In this document: positions 44,051 through 56,645 of the stretch, piece by piece
How the letters are laid out: each line of letters begins with the position of its first letter
How positions within the stretch are numbered: the stretch's first letter is position 1
Assembly: GCA_032622095.1 (NCBI GenBank)
Contig: CP136061.1
Location: forward strand, 116,630,754-116,694,753
Length of the DNA stretch: 64,000 nt
Source of the DNA: Siphonodentalium dalli
Lineage: Eukaryota; Mollusca; Scaphopoda; Gadilida; Siphonodentaliidae
Reading direction: 5' to 3'
Position numbers and translations under genes: made by a program
The notes under the pieces: generated by a model
The model's database searches: none
The model's input: the letters and a program-made list of their open reading frames with translations, nothing else
What the model was told of the DNA's origin: nothing

Positions 44051-45049
44051 TTAGAGCCTGAATACTAACTTAGTAGTTTCACGAACCCGAATACTATGCC
44101 AATATACACCCATGGGCAGAACCTTCAACCCAGGGAAGCAGACAATCTTCAGTTCGTAGGGGCTACACGATTTACCATATGTATCGGCACCCCTGTTAAC
44201 TATATCGAGATTCGGAATACGAGACACAAACAACAGCTTAGACCACCCAAAGTAGAGAGCTAATGCAGTACAAGAAAACTAAGATGCTTGCATCAGGTCG
44301 CCCGTGAACTATTTATCACAGCATTCTTGTAGCTATCGATTATACATTTTGGAATATCTGTCTGTATGTATGTGTGTATAAATGCATGTAAGTATGTGTG
44401 TTATAGACTCGAACACTGCTCGACCGATCCGACTCGGATTTGGTATTTAACGTGTCAAACTGACCTCGCTCATAGGCATGTTTCTGGACCTTGGCCGATT
44501 CGACTAAAATTTGTGTGTAGGACTACTTCGATCCCGGGAGCAATATGGACGTGTCCAATTTCACGTGCGATCATGTCATCGAACGTGCTGATATAGGCAT
44601 GTTTCTGGACCAATTGAGAAATAGTTTGTCCAGACGCTGTATATTCCGGGTACTGTCCAGATGAAGGCGATCACAAAGAAATCCCTAAATAGCCGGAACG
44701 AAGTCGAGTAGGCCTACATCAGCTAGTATTATACATTTCTAGATTTAGTTACAAACCTTATACCTGTATATTGTACAAAGAAATGTTTGACAAATGTATC
44801 TATATCAATATTACCATAGGGGTCATTAAAAATTAGATACGACGAAACAAAATTTTGTATGGTGCATGTGATTGTGAGGAATAATAGGATAATAGGCAAA
44901 TTTAATTTATGGACGCTTGTTAATTTTCATTGGACTACATGTATCAGGTAAATTTTTATATTTCAAATGATGACAGGAATGTGGAAAGTTGAACTACCCG
45001 AGTAATACTGGCTATCCGCACGAAGAGATATATATGTATATAAAAAGCA
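44051..45049. other. Intergenic, no gene; short direct repeat
   Basis: ATAGGCATGTTTCTGGACC occurs at ~44474 and ~44594, marking a ~120-bp duplicated segment. No exon is supported. Confidence 0.5.
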
Positions 45050-45595
45050 ATATAGAAGATGGCTGCTGGCGACCATGTTTTCCAAAGAAATTCAAATCAT
45101 TCGTTAGCTCCCATCTAGTGGTCACCCCGAAGATCAATATGAAGTTTGGTGACTATCAGATGAGGGATGGTGTCTGTAGAGGTGCTAAAGAATTCAGTCA
45201 TACAAATAGTAAGATACAAAATTGCTGTCTGTGGTCATGTTTTTAACGAAATTCTGAATAAAATAGATTACTCTCATCCTTGTTATCCAGAAGATCATTG
45301 TGGAATCTGGTGACGATCGGACAATGGATGTCGTCTGTAGGATCAACCAAATTATTTAGCCATAAAAATAGTAAAACTCAAGATCACCGCTGGCAATGAT
45401 GTTTTCACAAGGAAATTTTGAGAAAAAAATATGGCTCCCATCTAGTGGTGACCCAAAATATCCACATGAGAAACAGTTCTCCAATAAATGCTGGCTGCAC
45501 GGTGCGCCAATTGATTCAAATTTGAAATTTGGCAGGGTGTACTGCTGGTGGCCATGTTTTCCCCGCAAATTTGATAGACTAATGAAAAAAACCAC
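45050..45595 (+). repeat. Degenerate tandem repeat of ~160 bp, four units
   Basis: CTGCTGGCGACCATGTTTTCC (~45064) has relatives near 45222, 45386 and 45543. CTCCCATCTAGTGGT occurs near 45109 and 45435. GAAGATCA and GGTGAC phrases fall in matching places. Copies are well diverged. Confidence 0.65.
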
Positions 45596-45953
45596 TGAAT
45601 CCGTTGAATCAATATACATATACACATATACTGTATGTACTTTATTTATATGCATTGTTATCCACACTACTGGCATATAAAGGTACTGAAAATAACTATA
45701 TTATACTAGTATACACAAAATAAACCATATATTATGGCTATGGGTTCTAATATCCGAACATGACAGCTGAGAACTTGGTGTGCATTGAAGAGTAGTTGGG
45801 TCTCAAGAATATCTACTCCTGCACGTTAGAAACATGCCATTAAATAGCATAAGTATAATCGAGCTCGAAGACAGAAGTGATCCACCAAACCGCTCTTAAT
45901 TCAACCAGGTCATCACACCCCATGTATGGTCGATCACATGATCTAGGTGGAAT

Positions 45954-46998
45954 CGGGCTTCTCAAAGTACCGCCGGTACCACACATGCCGGTACCGGTAT
46001 CGATACTTTACTAGTACCGCGGTTCCGGTACCGGTACTGGCAAGCCATTTTATAGTTCTAGGTATATCTGGAGGCAATACAGTGCTGAAAATCACAAGCC
46101 ACGAACTCTATTATTAATATGAACTAATGATAATTTGATATCAGAATAAAGAAACTATTTCGGGATATTAGATACTATTTTGGATTATACTATTATTGTT
46201 AAAAGTAACGCGATACACGTCGGTGGTTTTCACTTCACAATATTCAATCAGATTAAATGTATTTGCAAAGTCGCGCGGTCGGCCATTTTAAATCTAAACA
46301 ATAATGAGTCAAGTTAGGCAACAATTTCTCTCCACGAGTTCCTATACCAAATATGAACTATCATGTCTATTCAGCAAATTACATGTACACTGTGGATATT
46401 CGTTCCCGATTTTATTATATGACTGGAGGCTCCATGAGTCCCATTTAAATTCAAAATGGTCTACCTTATATATGCAAACTGATACGACATGTGAACGGGT
46501 ACGTGTGTATGTGATTAATCAAAATATGTGGGCCATACTTGTGGGTGGGGCCGTTGGTGAATAAATGATAATAAATTGTAACTGGGTTTAGTGTATAATT
46601 GCCACAACTGGGCAAAAATAAAGGCAAAAACATAAGTTGCAATCACAAGTTCCCAACACAAAATAATATTTGAAGATTAAAACAATATCACAAGGCCGTG
46701 CTTTCAAAGAATTGGAATTCAACCATTGAAGAGTTATAATAGACACATAAAAACCAGGAACCACCCTTCCGTGACCGACCTCTCGCGCCATGAATACAAT
46801 CACGATCGATGTGCATCGCGTGTAGTTTAAAGAGCGAAGCTTGATACTACTGTATTTTCCCAAACAGCCTGCTGATCTACGACCGTGCATATGTGCAAAC
46901 ACAGTACCGAGTACCGGCGGATCTGCACACCAGCACCGTTACCGCAAAAAATGCCCGAGTACGCGGTACCGGTACTGCGTATACCGTTGAGAAGCCTG
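45954..46998. mobile_element. hAT-type non-autonomous element with 8-bp target duplication
   Basis: The ends CGGGCTTCTCAA and TTGAGAAGCCTG are inverted. The flanks GGTGGAAT (45946-45953 and 46999-47006) are an exact 8-bp duplication. Subterminal stretches are full of GGTACCGGTAC words at both ends. The ~1-kb interior has no transposase frame that I recognise. The superfamily is inferred from duplication length and end structure. Confidence 0.88.
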
Positions 46999-47006
46999 GG
47001 TGGAAT

Positions 47007-48679
47007 TGTTGTATAAAAAACAGCACTACATGTAAATATAAAATAAAACAGTGCTACATCTTATTACAGATTATTTCCACATATAATCAGTGACTACAGG
47101 CAGTCTAACAAAATAAAGTTTCAGTGACACTCGATCCGAAGAGGAGGATAATTTCATCTGTTACAGTCGATGGAGCGATTATGAATCTGGAAAGCTGAAA
47201 TTTCTAAGTAATACTAGATATCGACATGACGAGTATAGTGTTTCAGAACGAAAAAAATTGAATAAAATCAACAAATTTGTAAATTTAAAAACAATTCAAA
47301 CGTTATTGTATTCCATGTCCCAGCCCGGACATATACACCAAATTTCAATAATATTCATTGAGAAACAACGGACCAAACGCTATATAACATCCCGTATACA
47401 CCTTTTATTCCGAATCGGACTCGGCCTCGGATACATTTTATAGTGTGTACCGAACTGACACACGTCGACTGGGGCGAGTTGGCCCTGGGACGAGTAGGCC
47501 GATTCCGGCACCTTCTATAATTTGCAGCAGGTATCCGTTTACGCTGGTTTACGCGTAATTTAATTTAGAAAGTTCCCCAATTACTATCGTATATAGAGCG
47601 ACTGTATTTGACAGAGACTTCCTCTGTTATTGACTATCATGTTGTTATAATTAAAAAACGACAAATGCACATGCCGTTCAAACGTAGTAGTCTATTTTCC
47701 CCATGTTAAACGACATCCGCAAATAACGCTAACCTACTGCAAATGTTTTACACGACAACTGTTAACATTTTTGGGCTGAATTCATCTGCTGTGGTATGAT
47801 TCCTCAAAATAAACAACAAACCATCGTTACTTGGAAATGTAGTTTGGGCTAACATTTACACAAATCCTCCAGCTCCTCTATCCTGACACACACGTCAGAT
47901 GAGAAACAGCCATCAGAGAACCGCCCAAATTGGGCGAAATGAAGAATTAGAAGTATACAACGCAATTTACGGATAAGCGCGAGTAGCTATCGCCGAGAAG
48001 ATGACAATTGGAAGCTAATGCAGCACGCTATACGAGAAGAGAAACATATAGAAGACATAGAAGGATGACCCTCGCCTGATTGCCCCAGGTACGCCCCGTT
48101 TGGTGAGCCATGTAAAATGCTTCAGGCGGACCACGACAAGAACAACTATAAAGATTCCCGGATTTTCATAGAGAGATCATCATGCTTTGGAACTCCCTCG
48201 AGTGGACACTAGTACTCGTCCTACCGATTCAGAGATGCCAAGAAGACAGCTTGGAGCTCTCGACGGAAACGTGGATAGGAATACAAGGTAAACATTACAA
48301 TCTTGTATTTCTAACAACGCTACCCCGATGGACCAACGAAGAAGCGAAGCAGACGACAGGCCGACGAACTCAACTGGATATCAACTTCGCAGACGACAGG
48401 AAGACACCCTCAACTGATGAAGACGCGAGCCAAGCAGATACGCACAACTTATGAGGACGCGAGAAGACCCCAACCCGAGCAGACGACAGGAAGACGAACA
48501 CAACTAGGAGGAGCCAGATGCCGACGAATGAATACCATTGACTTTGTTATAATTAAATAATCAAATCGTTTTGATTGTCTAAGCGTTATATGTACCCCGC
48601 ATTGGCACAATACGTACATAATATGTCTTTAAGTACATGTGCGTCGTCTTGCAAAGTTGCAGCAAAGGAGATAATTTTA
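47007..48679. other. Intergenic, no gene confirmed
   Basis: A 90-codon frame at 48182-48454 contains repeated AGACGACAGG phrases (48350-48500). It starts with a hydrophobic segment but matches no family I know. Confidence 0.45.
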
Positions 48680-48880
48680 GTATGGGAGACCACAGCAGTT
48701 GGGCTAACAATATTTACTTTGACATTGTAAGCCTGTTCATTATCGTATATATGCTAGGCTCTCTATGGGAGACTCGCTTATATTAGAAAATGCACTAGCA
48801 CGTGATCTTTAATGCTACACCAGCGCAGCTACCGTCGATGCCGGTCCGTCATGAAAGGGTTAAATATATAACACTCCCAT
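48680..48880. repeat. Degenerate relative of the palindrome family
   Basis: TTGGGCTAACAATATTTACTT, TATATATGCTAGGCTCTCTA/GGGAGACTCGCTTATA and GCTACACCAGCGCAGCT recur in the 61100-61480 cluster, and the stem resembles that at 8964-9030. Confidence 0.7.
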
Positions 48881-49689
48881 ATGGAACGGACCCAAGCAGA
48901 CCACAGTCATCGGTGCATTATTCTCTCTGTGTTGGCTCCATAAAGGGTTAAGATAGGGCTGCTTATGTACTGGAGTCTAGATTGTCGTGTCAGGTTTTAA
49001 ATGCAACTTTGATAGTAAACAGTAACACAAAATCAATGTGAATTTAAGGCTAAATATACTTCCCAAAATATGAGACCTAATGCAGGATGAGGTCCACAAA
49101 GGGTGAAACAAGTGACGATAGCCCGCTGTGCGATATATCGTCACTAAATTCACCCTCTGCAGACCTCATTCTGCAAATGACAGGCACACTATTTCAAGGC
49201 GTTGCCACCAGTACACATCGAACCTCTGAATCGTGTGTGAGAATAAATATCGTCTCTAGTATAACTCACCTGTAATGCGTCCAGATCAAGTTAGTCCTTT
49301 GTTCTGAAAAGCAAGACTTTTATACGGTACATCGCGATAATGGCTGATAACAACCATATCCTTAATATAAATAAATTTCTATTCTTGTTCTGAACACGCT
49401 CGAAATTTGAAGAGCAAACCAAACAATATGTTCAAGTGCTCATTGGTTTTCGAAACGCTCGACTTTATAATGACTAGCATCTTACGCCGTCAAGATTTCT
49501 AGTACACCAACGCTAAAGGTATGATCGCACCTGGCGTCGCGGCAACGACATGTCACGGCGACATTAATGTATGTGTCGCCAATTTTCTTCGCCAATCTAC
49601 CCCGTCCTCGTGATGACAAATTTCACATGGCCAGCGTCTCGCCTAGCTGTAACAGTCCGGCAATATCGCGAACGATTTGAAAGAAGATT
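48881..49689. other. Intergenic; contains a small dispersed inverted repeat
   Basis: At 49070-49180, GATGAGGTCCACAAAGGGTG and AAATTCACCCTCTGCAGACC form an inverted pair, a copy of the family at 28291-28400. Nothing else is recognised. Confidence 0.55.
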
Positions 49690-50400
49690 GCCTAACAGGG
49701 ACGTGGCTATGGGGGTGGTAATGGTGAGATTTTCAACTGCACCCGGGCCCCTTGAACCAATCCGAAATATTCAAGTCAAAGAGGTTCCATGTGCACCCCC
49801 ACCCATTAATTTATTGGTTGGACCATTCCAACTAGTACCGGAAACATTCCAAATGTTGGGAGTTATAATCTAACACTCCCTATGTATGGTTTGAATTTTT
49901 TTTACCAAAAGTAGGAACATATTCTGCTTTCGGTGTAAATCTACTTTCAGATACATTTTTTGTTGGGCTGAAATGGCATTTACGTAGTTGGAAAATTTCC
50001 AGCCGGGTATGCTAGGCTGAAAAAGCTTAAATCCATGGATGTGGCGATAGGGGTGGCGCTATGCCAATATTTCACCCCACCGTTGGAGTTTGTTTTTCAG
50101 CAACCAGTATTTTGGGTGATTTAAAAAAAACTGTATATAATCCCACATATTTGGTTTCAATATATTTGGATTCAAATTGCAATATGTTGGAAAAACCCTA
50201 ACCATAGCAGACAACGTGTATGAAATGTCCAATATATTGGGAAGTTTGATGTACCGGTTTGTGACATTCCAAATGTGAGGGCGGTGCAAATGAATTTTCA
50301 TGGACTTGGGAATTTGGTACTGGTCCAAGGGGCGCAGTTGGAAATTCCAAGATGGACCCTCTCCCCTCAACGGAGATCCTCTAGCTACGCCCATGCTTGA
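49690..50400. repeat. Inverted repeat with degenerate arms
   Basis: The left arm (49690-49870: CCCCTTGAACCAATCCGAAA, CATTCCAAATGTTGG) matches the right arm inverted (50150-50400: CTTGGACCAG in complement, CATTCCAAATGTGAGG). A third piece, TTCCAACTGCGTCCATCCCC, lies near 62203. Confidence 0.65.
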
Positions 50401-51050
50401 AGTACCTTATGGAAAAATACAACCTATAGGGTTGGGTGTAAACATAATCCACCACACTTAGAAAATTCGGTATGATTCAGGGGAGTGCTGCATATATATG
50501 GAAATCTCCTAGAATAGGGAATTATGGTCTGCTTCGCAGCAACATGACTGCCCATAGAGAGGGCAGATGCATTACAATGACAGCTAGGATCTTTCACAAC
50601 CCACTGATTGACGATAGGGATACTGTCACCGAATATTTATGGCTCCTCATTGAAACATCGACTGTTCCTTTGAAATGAACAGCATTTTCTAATCGCAAAA
50701 TTTCTAAAAAAAACAAAACAAAACAGATGTTAAATATATATTGTCTTCCTCTCGTCAACTGTTTCTCCGTTATTCATCAATATCGGCCCCATTATCATAC
50801 AGATTTGGCATCGACTCAACAAGCCAAATATAAACATGACAATAATTGAATAATGGAGGCAGGGCATCGTCATGGAATTCTGTATAATCTACAAACATTA
50901 AATTTTGCATAATGCGGACACGCGTATATACTTGAAAGTTTATATATAGGTGCACAGGTGCAGGTACAAATACACCAGCATCAGTATCTCAAAAACAAAC
51001 CTACGCAAAAGATGTCCGAACAAATTCCTCGATATACCGCTGAAAACACA
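50401..51050. other. Intergenic, nothing recognised
   Basis: Short unrelated frames only. Confidence 0.5.
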
Positions 51051-51428
51051 TGTTAAAGACATATTATGTACTTGTTCTGGTGTGTCAAACTGATCAGTTG
51101 GTATCCAGGCGCTACGCCAGCTGGAGGAATATAGCATTCTACTAACATTGCCGAAAATCTGAAGCAAATTGACCGTACCACTCCATAGAAAACATCGTCT
51201 GAACTACGCTCAATTGTAAATATTTACTACTCGATTCCGGAAGCATATATCGGCGATGAACTAACGCAAACGATTTCGCCATCGAGAGTCACTGCATTTA
51301 ATTAATATATAAGAATGGCGCTGTGTGTTGTCAATTTGGACATAATATTTGTAAAAATTACTACTTTGAACAAGATTATTCTCAATTTATATTTGATCAC
51401 CATACCGGAGTGTTTCAATTCACTTTAA
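51051..51428 (+). repeat. Dispersed ~370-bp repeat, copy 3
   Basis: Same landmarks as 7199-7567 in the same order and orientation, ending CATACCGGAGTGTTTCA and then CTTTAA. Confidence 0.75.
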
Positions 51429-52351
51429 GTTTCCTAAATGTTTAGACAAATTTGAGATTGTTTCGTTTGTGCCGGTTCATTGTTTTAGTCAGGTGGGCTA
51501 GCATCACCAAATTCACCCTCTGGGAACCTCATTCTGCTTAGGCCTCAACTGATATGGGAGACTTAGGATCAGATTGAAGTCCCCATGCAGTTGAAGTTGG
51601 TGATGTTCACCATTAAGTCACCTCGATTATTTGTTTTATCATCTGCAAATTAGGGGATATAGAATATAAACAGAAGGGAAAAAGTAAATACAAACAATGT
51701 TAATTTGAGACTATAGATACATGTACTTCCCAGAAGATGGCATGAGAAGAATGAGGTCCCTGCTATATATCCTCTGAGGATCTCGTTCTGCAAATGACAG
51801 TGGTCGCGTATAATCAAACTGTAGCTAATCTAAATGTGCATGATATTGAAAGTCAAAATGTTACTCTATGGGTCTGTAGATATATCTTATACCAAAATTG
51901 CCGACATATCCATCGCCGTACAAAAGTTTATCCTCGATACCAAACGATTTAACTGACATAATATGGTTATGAACTGTATGGCGCAAACCAAAAGCCTAAA
52001 CAAGCCTAAACAAAACAGAATTGTGCTCTCATATACTCATGCATGCCAGAGGTGTGATTGTGTGTGGGGTGGACATGCAGCAATTAGCCACGGGATAGGT
52101 TGCGGATGCGTGTGGAACAGGCAATTGAGACCCAATCAAACCACGGCTGCCTATAAGCCTTTGGCTTACTGCCAAATCCTTTTCTCTGATGTTAAATTGT
52201 TAATGTCCTTATATTATGTATTATTTGTGCTATTCTTGAGAATAAAATATTATTTACACTAAACTGTAGACAATGGACAGAATATATGGGGTTGTCGTCG
52301 CTCTGGAACTCATAAGGTTGGTTATTAATACAGAGATAGTACTGAGTGAAA
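51429..52351. other. Intergenic; two partial copies of a small repeat
   Basis: CACCAAATTCACCCTCTGGG (~51506) and GAATGAGGTCCCTGCTATAT (~51749) are pieces of the family at 28291-28400. No gene is supported. Confidence 0.5.
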
Positions 52352-52570
52352 CTTTAGATACATTTCTCGTATTTAAATTTGCGCAGTATTATTTTTCACT
52401 CAGTTTTGAATTCGCGCACTTTAAATTCGCGCACCTATCTCCGAGAATTAAAAACTGACAAAATTATTTTCGTATAAGTCTTGGATCTGATGACTATTTC
52501 AGTTCTCAGTCGTTTCTGAAGATACATGTGTATATTAAACACGATCACAGTGGATTACATCGTGTAAAAC
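52352..52570 (-). mobile_element. Partial, inverted copy of the TA-flanked MITE
   Basis: TTCTCGTATTTAAATTTGCG, ACTTTAAATTCGCGCACC and, further in, TACATCGTGTAAA correspond in reverse complement to 6918-7129. The other half is too diverged to delimit. Confidence 0.7.
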
Positions 52571-54223
52571 ATAACTATATCATCAATGTGTTGCGATGAT
52601 GGATATGCTCGAATATCGGAGCGTTACGTACGCCTTTGCGCATAGAGGAGGCTGAGCGGTGGAACAAGTCCAAAAGCATATTACACTAATGAGCTATCCC
52701 ACGAACTCATCGCAGATACTTCAACAAATATAAGCCGTTATCGAACATGTTTTTTGTTAAGGAGATTTTGGTATTCAAACGTTTGTTGTTGGGTTAGTTA
52801 TTAGTTGAATAAAACATTGATTACTCGCTTCAATTTGAAACATCTTGTCGCCATTTTCGTGCAAATTGTGATCTAAGCTCCCCGCCATGTACATGTGCGT
52901 ATCAACATAGCCTCGCGCAAATACGTACATATTCGACCTATAAGGTGAAATAGGTACATTATGTGATTATTTGATTCTGAAATAAGAAGATAATGGACGC
53001 ATACCCGTTATTTAGTTATATGGTGCGGGCCACAGTGAAAACATATGTTAAAGATCGTACACCTGAACAGTCGTGATTTGGCTCATTTGAGTCATTGTCT
53101 GCACATAATTTGCTTATAATAGCCTCAGTATGGTTCGATAATGCGACAACACACTCTCATTTTCAGCACATTATCGACTCAAAGTTAGGCATTTCTAAGC
53201 AGTTTATCTACCGAATGCAAGTTATATTATACGCAGATAATATGCGTGTTTTCTGGAGAACAGGCTGTTTTTTATTGGTTGACTGCAAGGTATCTCTGAT
53301 TCAAATGTGGTTATTCTAGACCCAGAATCTACAGATAGTTCAGAGAAACTATCGTTAACCCTTTATATGCTGAATGCATTATCCAACGTATACAAATATA
53401 CATTACAACGGACAATTAGCATTATCTGGGCGGGTGTCCACGAAAAAATGAGCAGACGGCAAACCAGCTTCACACCTCTGGGCGGCTTATGGCGGCATAC
53501 TGCAACATGTACCTAACCGACTGAGCCCCTACTGACTCAGTTGTGTGTGTTGTTCTTTTAGAGCAATAACTGACGATGGTGATTGTCAAGGATATCTACA
53601 ATAACTTCTCACAGAGGCCGAACACAAACATCCTGAACACATCCTGGTATGACATATCCGACATATTGAAATGACCAAATGTCATATGGTTTCAGTCTAT
53701 TCGGACTGCAGCAGGCAATCTAAGTGCAGTCTGTGACATCTACAATTAGCATTGTGGGTAGAATAACATATATTTAAATAAGGCCACGATCCTTGAATAT
53801 TGCAGGGAGGGTGTTATCAAACCATTATGTGACACAAATTGTCATCAGCACAACCAGATGCGCTAGCCGTACTCCATATAGTCAATAATCGCTCACCCAT
53901 AATAATGTAGTCAATGCCTTTAAGAAGGGCCAGTTATGTATGTGAGCCATTGTAACTGAACCAGGGCCTGCGCATAACTATTCTGTTCAGTGTCTTCCAG
54001 CATATATAACAATATATAACATGCCATAGATGTTCGACTGCTTGTGTGTAACATGCATGTTGGAATATTATCATGTCTCATCACTTCGATTAAGGATAAG
54101 GTGACCTCAATTTCCCAGACAATTTCAGAAAATAATAATTCCATAAGACCATGTATATTCCATAAAACTCTTCTTTATGCCAGAGTTGACCCTCTTAATT
54201 ATGACTTTGTGGACCGAAATTTT
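52571..54223. other. Intergenic, nothing recognised
   Basis: Frames up to 74 codons, none with a domain I know. Confidence 0.5.
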
Positions 54224-54431
54224 CCAAAATCGGATGTAGTCCAAATATAAATGATTCCGTTCACTTATATTAGTAACCACAGCAACCATTCCCATGGACG
54301 CAACATTTTGTATTTGTAACATAATCCACCATGAATTATACTCTTATAATGTCGCATCAATGGTCAATGGTTGCTGTGATTACTACTATAAGTAAACGGA
54401 ATAATTTATTTTGGACTCCATCACATTTTGG
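54224..54431. mobile_element. Short inverted-repeat MITE
   Basis: Ends CCAAAATCGGATGTAGTCC and GGACTCCATCACATTTTGG are near-complementary. The stem continues through ATGATTCCGTTCACTTATA and TATAAGTAAACGGAATAAT to CACAGCAACCATT/AATGGTTGCTGTG. About 208 bp, non-coding. Confidence 0.8.
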
Positions 54432-55249
54432 AAATATTGGGTCAACAGCATAGACCTTAAATACGATGCAACTTCAGATCTCCTTAGATTCACAATAAAC
54501 ATGATCTCACCAGGTAAAGAAACAATTTCAATAAATGCACCACAAGCCATTGTCAGCAATACAGTAAACAGACCACACTGAGTGGCCATGATTGCGTCTG
54601 CAATCATATGCTTATTTCTGGAGTGGGGCTGGCCTACATACTCAGTAATTATCCTTCACGACAACAAGATACCAGGAAAAAAGAGAAGATGATTCTTAGT
54701 ATGACACACTAGATGCTATTTCTGGAAAATTGACCCCCCCTGATGCTTAAGTAAAGTATACTTGTGTATATAGCTATAGAAGTAACCGACGGCTTCGTAT
54801 AACTTGACATCCCATTGTATAATATTTGCATACATAAACTTCAAGAATGGCTATTAGGACAAAGAAACGACGTTTTCTGCGGCGAATTGATTTTAGCAAA
54901 GCATCATGCAATGTGTAAATATCCGGTTATTCATATCTCAAACTGGGCGATTGTGATGGACCAAATATTTGTTTGGTGATCATGATGGCATTATCAATAT
55001 AGTTCGAATTGACACTTCGCTCATACCACACAACCAACATATTGCTAGCAGACATAATGACACATATCTGTATAAGTGTAACTAACACTATGCCAATTTG
55101 TGTGTAACCACACACTGAACCGCAACCGGAACGTACCTAGGAATGTCTATTTTATCAGGAATAGGAGCAATCATCTCGAATCACCGGACTCCTAAATATG
55201 AAATGGAGAACCCAAGCCAACTGGGAGTGCCAATTAACACTTCCATGAC
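54432..55249. other. Intergenic, nothing recognised
   Basis: No coding exon or repeat supported. Confidence 0.5.
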
Positions 55250-55740
55250 TGGAGCTTCCTGATCGGAAGGGGCTAGGACCCCAAGATTTTCTTATCTCAT
55301 TGCCCTAACGCTCAGTTAATATAAATAATACAAGGTGAAGATATACAGTTCTCAACCAGTTCCAAGCAGCAGAAACCGATCTAGAAGACATCATATTTTC
55401 CACTTCCGGCGGCCATTTTGGCGGCCATTTTGTATATATGAAATTTATTCATACCTATAAACAAGGAGTAGTCAATTATCAATAGAATGACATATCGCAC
55501 GACTTAATAGCCCATGAACTTCCTGAGTAATTGCGAATTAAAATTTACCAGGTCAGATATAAAATTTTGGCGGCCATCTAATGACCGATAACTCCAGAAA
55601 GCCACAATAGCCAGATTACAAACAACCGGAAAATTGAAGGACTGATACAGTTTTACAAAGATATGATAACCACCAAAAATCCGCATACGGGGCAGGGCGT
55701 CCACGTGCAACTCAAACTAAATAGCGCAGTCACTCTATAG
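55250..55740. repeat. Solo right-arm fragment of the large fold-back family
   Basis: Matches 25535-26030 in the same order: TTATCTCATTGCCC, GTTAATATAAATAATACAAG, CCACTTCCGGCGGCCATTTT, ATGACATATCGCACGAC and ACCACCAAAAATCCGCATAC. There is no partner arm nearby, so it is truncated or recombined. Confidence 0.85.
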
Positions 55741-56538
55741 TTACCTTTCGACACATGTCCATGACCTCAGATTTTACATTAAAATCGATAGTAAATACTA
55801 ACCTGATTCTACGACATCTTTTCAATTCTGTGACTTAAAAGAACTTCACAAATCCAAATTTAGCTCTTAGAGACTTCCTGCTGTCTCTCAGTGGACGGCG
55901 ATCCACTGAGATGAAGATTTTAATTTAAGCTGTGTGATATATGCCAAGAACCAGTGTGGTGAGCTCGACACAATTCTCGCCCTGGTCGACAATAGAATGA
56001 ACCATCAATACCTATTTAGACGTCCGTACATTGTGTTGTAGTTTAGTGACAGAAACTCACGCTGTGCTGTTCAGACAAATGGCTCGGCCAATCAACTGCA
56101 AATACGCCAATGTAGCATCGATCGGTGGGTCATAAGAAATGAAAATCGAAATAACAAACGATGACAAGAAAACCATAGTAAGAATTTGTAACGCCCTCAA
56201 AATTATATTATTAGGTATATATATTAAAATTATAATATAAAATATATTGGTTTCATGAATGCACTTCAGAATTCCGTTAAAACAACTAATCCTTCAAATC
56301 ACTACAAAGACTTATTACTGCAGATTTCTCATTCACCACATCATAAAGCCTCTAAATGCGGACCAAAAGTCTACTAATCGATAAATACAGGGCCGATACT
56401 CCGCAATACGACCTTTATTCTACATTCCAACTGTGACATACGTCATCAGAAAAGTTAGCTGTTATATTATGCATTGTGTTCCCGCAATAAAATTTTCAAG
56501 AGCAACGCAGCCATTTTTCATACCTAAACATCGAAAGC
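55741..56538. other. Intergenic, nothing recognised
   Basis: AT-rich, with an ATATTATA-dense patch at 56200-56250. Confidence 0.5.
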
Positions 56539-56546
56539 AATTAACG

Positions 56547-56637
56547 CAAAGGTCCCTGGCACAATAGACCCCCGACACCCAAAGACATATTATATATGTC
56601 TTTGGGTGGTTGGGGTCTATTGTGCCAGGGACCTGTG
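56547..56637. mobile_element. 91-bp hAT-type hairpin MITE with 8-bp target duplication
   Basis: AATTAACG flanks it exactly (56539-56546 and 56638-56645). Its ends CAAAGGTCCCTGGCACAAT and ATTGTGCCAGGGACCTGTG start a stem that runs the whole length to a centre at ACATATTATATATGT. The CA-A-GGTCC ends and 8-bp duplication are typical of hAT elements. Confidence 0.88.
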
Positions 56638-56645
56638 AATTAACG

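Noticed and set aside
46304-46564. 86-codon frame within the hAT-like element at 45954-46998
   Set aside because: No BED finger or hATC dimerisation signature, so it is not called as transposase.
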